Of a stretch of 22,177 nt of DNA, positions 17,935-22,177 are shown in pieces. This stretch comes from Larix sibirica (taxonomy: Eukaryota; Streptophyta; Pinopsida; Pinales; Pinaceae). The notes beneath the pieces are model-generated. The model did no database searches and had not been told where the DNA came from. It worked only from the letters and a program-made list of their open reading frames with translations. Location: the NCBI GenBank assembly GCA_004151065.3, contig NWUY0300020498.1:1-22177 (forward strand), written 5' to 3'. Every line of letters starts with the position of its first letter. Position 1 is the stretch's first letter. Both the position numbers and the translations under genes were made by a program.

Positions 17935-19555
17935 ATGGCGGAGCAGCCCTATCTAGTGGACAAGGAAGGTTTCCGGCATAGGGGTCCGAGGACTGGGGGA
18001 TTGTCGAAGTTTTCGAAGTCTGACCGTTTACCTATTCCGGGTAATACTGGAGTGGATGGATGTCTGGCTTCACGGGCTGACTCCGCTACAAGTGTACTCA
18101 CAAACCCATGTGTGCATGTATCCTATGAACCTAGCCCTAATTCGACATCTAGGGTTTCACCTGTTTCTAGTGTTAAGGCGACTCCAAGGAGGGGTCATTC
18201 TCAGTTGTCCATCCCGAAGGAGCTGGAAGGTTCACAGGGGGAAGAGGGCCAGCACTATGCGCCGAAGCTGAAGTTTGAACGAGAGAGAAAAGGGAGGCCA
18301 TTGTGTGTGCTGGGGAAGGATGTTACCATGGACCTGATGTTGGCGTTGAGTCAGAGGGCGTTAGTGGGGAAGTTTGAATATATTCGTTTGACGAGGCCGA
18401 AGATCCTTAATGGATTCGGCTGTGATGGAATCCCTACATTTCCAACATTCCAAGAGTTTTATTGCTGGCTAACGGTTGGTAAATGTTTCAATTTTTATCC
18501 GAAGAAGACCACAGGATTATTGAGAATCGTTTATGGGTTTATGGCAAGGGCTCGTTGGTGTTGATTCCCTGGCATAGCAGCTTCGATCCTTGTACAAAGA
18601 AACTATCAAAACGACATTTGTGGACTATCCTACCTGGTTTCCCTTTACATTGTTGGAACATCAATGGCTTCATGGTCATCACAAATTCTATAGGACAATT
18701 CATTTTGATGGAGGAGGAGCAGTTGTTGGGATCCAAACGACGTACACCTCTAATGCTTGTGGAACTTGATAATACTGGTGGTTTTCCTGGGGAGCTAGAG
18801 GTGGTGTGGGAAGGAGGTTCATTCATTCAGCATCTTGACTACTGATGTATTCCATTCAGATGTCACCTCTACTGAAAGGTAGGGCACTCCATACCTTAGT
18901 GCGGTTCCATTGTGGAGGTCGAAGAATGTGTTGTTAGCGGAGGGGAACAAACTTGCATTCCGGAATATGGTCAATGGGTTCCTATTCTGTTGGACTACTC
19001 GTTGGCTACCAGCTACTTGGGTAAGTTTTCTCAAACCCTACCTGTCCTGCTTAAATTCCTCTATTTGGAAGACATTCATAATGCCCTACCCCTCAATCTG
19101 GATAAGGGTCCAGGGGGTGAGTCTTTTTCTCAGGGTATCGGGGAGCCCTATATTCCTGCTTGTGATCCTCGGGTATGTTCCACCTCGAAGCCTGAGACTG
19201 TGTGTGACCTTGGGGTTTCGGCTCACCTTGGTGCTTGTGAAGGAGAGTCCCCATCTTCGAGGCCCTTTCAGCTTGATGTTGATCTCCCGGATTCGGTAAT
19301 CCCCTCCCATTTGAATCGGGCTAAACTCCATTACTCTGTAGAGGCCTCCTAGAATTGTTTGGGTATTTTTCTCTCTCCTTCCCTCTCCTGGACATGTCTG
19401 CTCCTACTTCATTGCCGTGGGTGGTGATCTCATCCCATTGAATTCTCTACGGTTTCGAAGGAAAACCCCATTGTGTTTCCAATCCCTTTTATTTTCAATG
19501 GGAATGTAACCATATGCAAAGCCAAAAAGAATAAGAAGGGTTCTGGTAGAAAGTA
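17935..19555 (+). pseudogene. L1-type LINE ORF1 relic (DUF4283 and zinc knuckle)
   Basis: Probable start MAEQPYLVDKEGF at 17935; the open frame extends 29 codons further up but into AT-rich flank. A low-complexity Ser/Pro-rich N-terminus is followed by a nucleic-acid-binding DUF4283-like domain: ALSQRALVGKFEY, then a frameshift near 18480, then MFQFLSEEDHRIIENRLW, YGKGSLVLIPWHSSFDP, LPGFPLHCWN, NSIGQFILMEEE and GGFPGELEVVWEGG. The knuckle at 18861-18902 reads C-H-L-Y..H..C, with the second Cys changed to Tyr. In-frame stops sit at 18843 (where families have Trp), 18873, 18897 and 19350. A basic C-terminal end (KAKKNKKGSGRK) precedes a stop near 19553. Total length of about 540 codons fits a near-complete ORF1. 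ORF2, which should follow, is replaced by an N and the second FLA copy. Confidence 0.85.
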
Positions 19556-19561
19556 GGGGGG

Positions 19562-19562
19562 N
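19562..19562. other. Single N at the junction between LINE ORF1 and the duplicated FLA region
   Basis: The base just right of the N begins a stretch that repeats 12847 onward at a constant offset of 6716. The N thus coincides with the left edge of the large duplication, as at 10900, which points to a scaffold join. Confidence 0.75.
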
Positions 19563-21314
19563 CAACATCTTTACAATTCACAAAGTTATGCCTTCTCAGT
19601 TTCTATCAAAATACAGTCCTATAATAGATGAAGACAAACACACTAAATAAAGGCAACTTATGACAGTAGGAATCCAATTTTCAATATGATTTTTTCTCAA
19701 TAAATGATCAATGCAGCTTTCACTCTGAATCACAGTGTAAATATGTATCCTCATAAGGTTGATGGCTACACAGTTACTGTTCTTATTATAATACAATTAG
19801 GTATCCGGATTGGATTAGCATTTGCCAAGACTGATGATAAATAAATCAAACCGCTACAGAATTGAAATCAATGTACAGAATCTGACTGAACCTATTTAAC
19901 AAAATCAAACCTCTGCCAATAGCACATTGATGACCGCGACACAAGCAAAACCCAAAACCGCTCTGCCAAAGGTCACAGCTACCGGAGCTCCACTGGAGAT
20001 CTTTGCCATAGTTAGAGGAAACGGTGAGGGAGATGGGGACGGTGTATCGCCTACTGGTCCATCAAGTGTTGTGGGCATGGGAGGAGAGGTTGCTGATGGG
20101 GTAAATGTCGGAGCTAAAGTTCGCGGGACCGGAATATTTGATGGGGAAAATGCGATAATTGGGGAGAACGCTGGAGCAGTTGGTGGGGAATGAGCCGGAG
20201 TTGGGGATACAGAATAATTCTTCACCGGGGAAGGGGAAACAGGGGCAGAAACCGGAGAAGGCAATGGTGAAGGCAACGCGGAAACAAGGGCCATGATCGG
20301 CGATGGCAAAGGGGAAACGGGGACGGAGACCGGAGATGGAAAAGGAGAAACGGAGGAAAGGGAAGGGGAAACGGGGGTAAAGGGGACCGAGACCGGAGAT
20401 GGCAAAGGGGAAACGGGGAAAACAGGGGCCGAGACCGGAGTAGGCATGGGGGAAGGAACTGGGGATTTTGCACCGAAGATTTCTATGGGAAGTAATACTT
20501 TGGGCACTTGGAATATTGACAGGGTTTCTGGTCAAAGACCGTTTCCGTCACAGGCGCCTGCACAATCCCAGTATTAACCGCCACCATGTCGTCCATTCTC
20601 GTAATATTGAGTGTGTATCTCCCAGCACCCATGGCCTGGGTCGCCAGGGTTGGCTGAACAGGGTTCACAATGGTTTGTAGAGATCCGAGTGGGTAATAAG
20701 AAAGCAGAACATGATACTTGAGAATCACGGCTTTCTTTTCGGCCGCGAGGCCTTGCAGAGTCTTGGGGTTCAGGGCTGAGAAGGCGTCATCTAAGGGAGC
20801 AAAGATGGTGATTCCAGCAATGGCTTCCTCAGACTCGAACTCCGACACGACCCCGGAGGCCTCCATCAAAGAAACCAAGAAGTTGAAGTTCATGGCCTTT
20901 ACGAGAACGTCTGTGACATTGATCCGGACAGGGGTGGGCGCCGGGGAGCCAGAGAGATCGAAGCTGAAGGGAAAAATCATGGTGCTAATCCTGGAAATGT
21001 TGATCGTGTAAGGGAGCTTATCAACGAGGCCGTCGATCGTGGCATTGTAGCCAGCGCCCGGTACCGGCATGCTTATCCGGACCTGCCCCTTGTTGCCACT
21101 CGTGGTTATGTTGATAGCACCCGTGTTGTTGGGCGCCCGCCCAGTCGTCTGGTACAGCGTTGTCACTAGAGTACCCGTGGCGGGCATCATTTTGAGGCGC
21201 TCATAGTCCAAATACTCAAGAAGTACAGGAAGTACATGGTAGCGCAGCACATCGAAAAACCTCACGCAGGTTTCCTCCGAAGCTCGAAATAAAAGGCTCC
21301 AGTTGGGCATTCGA
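19563..21314. repeat. Second copy of the 12847-14595 segment (FLA gene body and 3' flank)
   Basis: Direct duplication of about 1.75 kb. From 19563 to 20267 I see no difference from 12847-13551. Beyond that, substitutions appear, densest in the glycomodule repeat. Small indels shift the offset from 6716 to 6715 (one base lost near 20522), and further indels near 21226 and 21256 bring it to 6719 at the right edge. Similarity ends abruptly at 21314 (equal to 14595), inside the first FAS1 domain. Confidence 0.92.
19905..21314 (-). pseudogene. FLA4: Truncated, frameshifted FLA4-like copy
   Basis: Second copy of the FLA gene lacking roughly the first 95 codons (leader, signal peptide, start of FAS1 domain 1). 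Three lesions: a net 5-base loss around 21256 shifts frame before DVLRYHVL; a 9-base direct insertion (aagtacagg, near 21226) adds three residues (PVL); and one G missing in a run near 20522 shifts frame after TVFDQKP, separating FAS1 domain 2 from the glycomodule tract. The pieces still read as two open frames, 20483-21310 and 19905-20507. FAS1 domain 2 is largely kept (ITIFAPLDDAF, KYHVLLSYYPLGSL), as is the GPI tail, so loss is recent. No secretion signal and no promoter homologous to the intact copy remain; a functional product is unlikely. Some lesions could be assembly errors, since the copy starts at an N. Confidence 0.85.
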
Positions 21315-21778
21315 TATATATTATTTAGTTCATTATCGAGATTAGCACAACACCAGTTTCACTAGCGAAATATCCAGGCACAATAGTCACCCGATTAAAA
21401 CCACCACCAATTAATTGACCGCTTGATAGCTAAGTGACAGTAAGCAGAAGTAAAGCCATGTAGTGGTGCATGTAGGTGGAGGGCATGCATGGCATGCAGG
21501 ACAGTCGAAGTTCACGTGGCGTGGGAAAGGAAAGCACGGAATTAGAGCACGGAAAAGTAGTCTCTGCGTAGAAAAGAGGACAAATAAGGCTGGGAAATTC
21601 CTGATTGGTTAGTAGGGAAATTTATTAACAAAACTTTAGGTTATATTGCATTGAAAAAAGACAAACTAATATATAAGTGCAAAATCGATTTATATAGTCC
21701 CTGCTCCCCTTGCGGGCAGAGACTAATAAGAGGTGTATCGAAGGATGGGTCCAAACACCATTACCGCAATCAAAACAT

Positions 21779-21930
21779 AATTTTCAAGATTGTAGTTAGG
21801 CTGGAAAAGAAATAGAAATGGTGAATTAATAGTACCCACAAAAAATTTAAAGGACATGTACCAATTTTAAGGATTGTAGTTAGGCTATAAAAGAAATAGA
21901 GCTAGTGAATCAATAGTACCCATACATCTA
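21779..21930. repeat. Direct repeat with 84-bp offset
   Basis: Words gattgtagttaggct, aaaagaaatag and aatagtaccca occur in the same order at about 21788-21842 and 21872-21926, roughly 85% alike by eye. Confidence 0.7.
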
Positions 21931-22147
21931 AATAATAGCAGCATCATTTTGAGAGAGCTATTGATAAATATATTGCATAAAATTGAGAACAAGGAATATC
22001 TAATAAATAATGGCAAGCATTAAAACTTGCAAATTTGTGGTTTTTGGAAAATATAAAAAGTTAACATGTTAAGGACATCGTCCCACACCTAAAACTTGTA
22101 AATTTTGATAAAATATGTGTTGGCATTGATGTCAATATATCCATAAA

Positions 22148-22173
22148 TTTTTAATTAATTAATTAATTAAAAA
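22148..22173. repeat. Perfect 26-bp AT palindrome
   Basis: Five T, four aatt units, five A: a self-complementary run at the right edge of the window, also a simple tetranucleotide repeat. Confidence 0.85.
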
Positions 22174-22177
22174 TCAG

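Larger units (their letters stand above)
21315..22177. other. AT-rich flank, no gene
   Basis: Begins at the abrupt end of the FLA duplication with unrelated sequence (tatatattatt). It holds the direct repeat noted separately and the terminal AT palindrome. No open frame with a known domain. Confidence 0.45.

Noticed and set aside
20062-20535. Minus-strand open frame of 157 codons rich in Pro, Phe and Arg
   Set aside because: It is an alternative frame of the same minisatellite in the broken FLA copy, with no family match.
1-22177. CRISPR arrays, bacterial operons, tRNA or rRNA genes
   Set aside because: The repeats found do not have regular short-repeat/unique-spacer structure, and no conserved RNA gene sequence was recognised. 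The window is plant nuclear DNA.

Overview
This looks like nuclear DNA from a land plant with a large, repeat-rich genome. The best guess is a conifer or other gymnosperm, because the LINE, Gypsy and plant-mobile-domain relics resemble those common in such genomes; this is an inference and is not proven by the window. One gene looks intact: an intronless fasciclin-like arabinogalactan protein (FLA4/SOS5-like) on the minus strand at 13189-14883. Almost everything else is decayed transposable-element sequence or non-coding repeat.

Layout. 1-1310: plus-strand relic of a Ty3/Gypsy element (gag C-terminus, zinc knuckle, aspartic protease), missing its reverse transcriptase. 1310-3780: no gene, one diverged direct repeat. 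3785-4350, perhaps to 5210: plus-strand relic of a plant-mobile-domain (PMD) protein with in-frame stops. 5978-6828: minus-strand Gypsy integrase relic. 6926-7075: scrap of LINE ORF1 carrying a perfect CCHC knuckle. 7120-10300: no recognisable gene, with an 84-bp tandem duplication at 8892-9059. 10300-11740: array of about 200-bp tandem repeats interrupted by an N. 11819-13045: further direct repeats. 13189-14883: the FLA gene. 15570-15930: short repeats and a MITE-like inverted-repeat element. 16704-17291: LINE ORF2 3' part (RT joined in frame to an RNase H-like tail). 17935-19555: LINE ORF1 relic. 19562: an N. 19563-21314: second, truncated and frameshifted FLA copy with the same 3' flank. 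21315-22177: AT-rich, no gene.

There is no operon and no sign of a multi-gene system. The most informative signals concern genome structure. Both Ns sit at junctions where sequence on the right repeats sequence already present on the left, so both may be assembly joins. The second FLA copy begins with about 705 bp that look identical to the first copy, then diverges by several percent; this fits gene conversion or a chimeric contig. I found no convincing new biological system.
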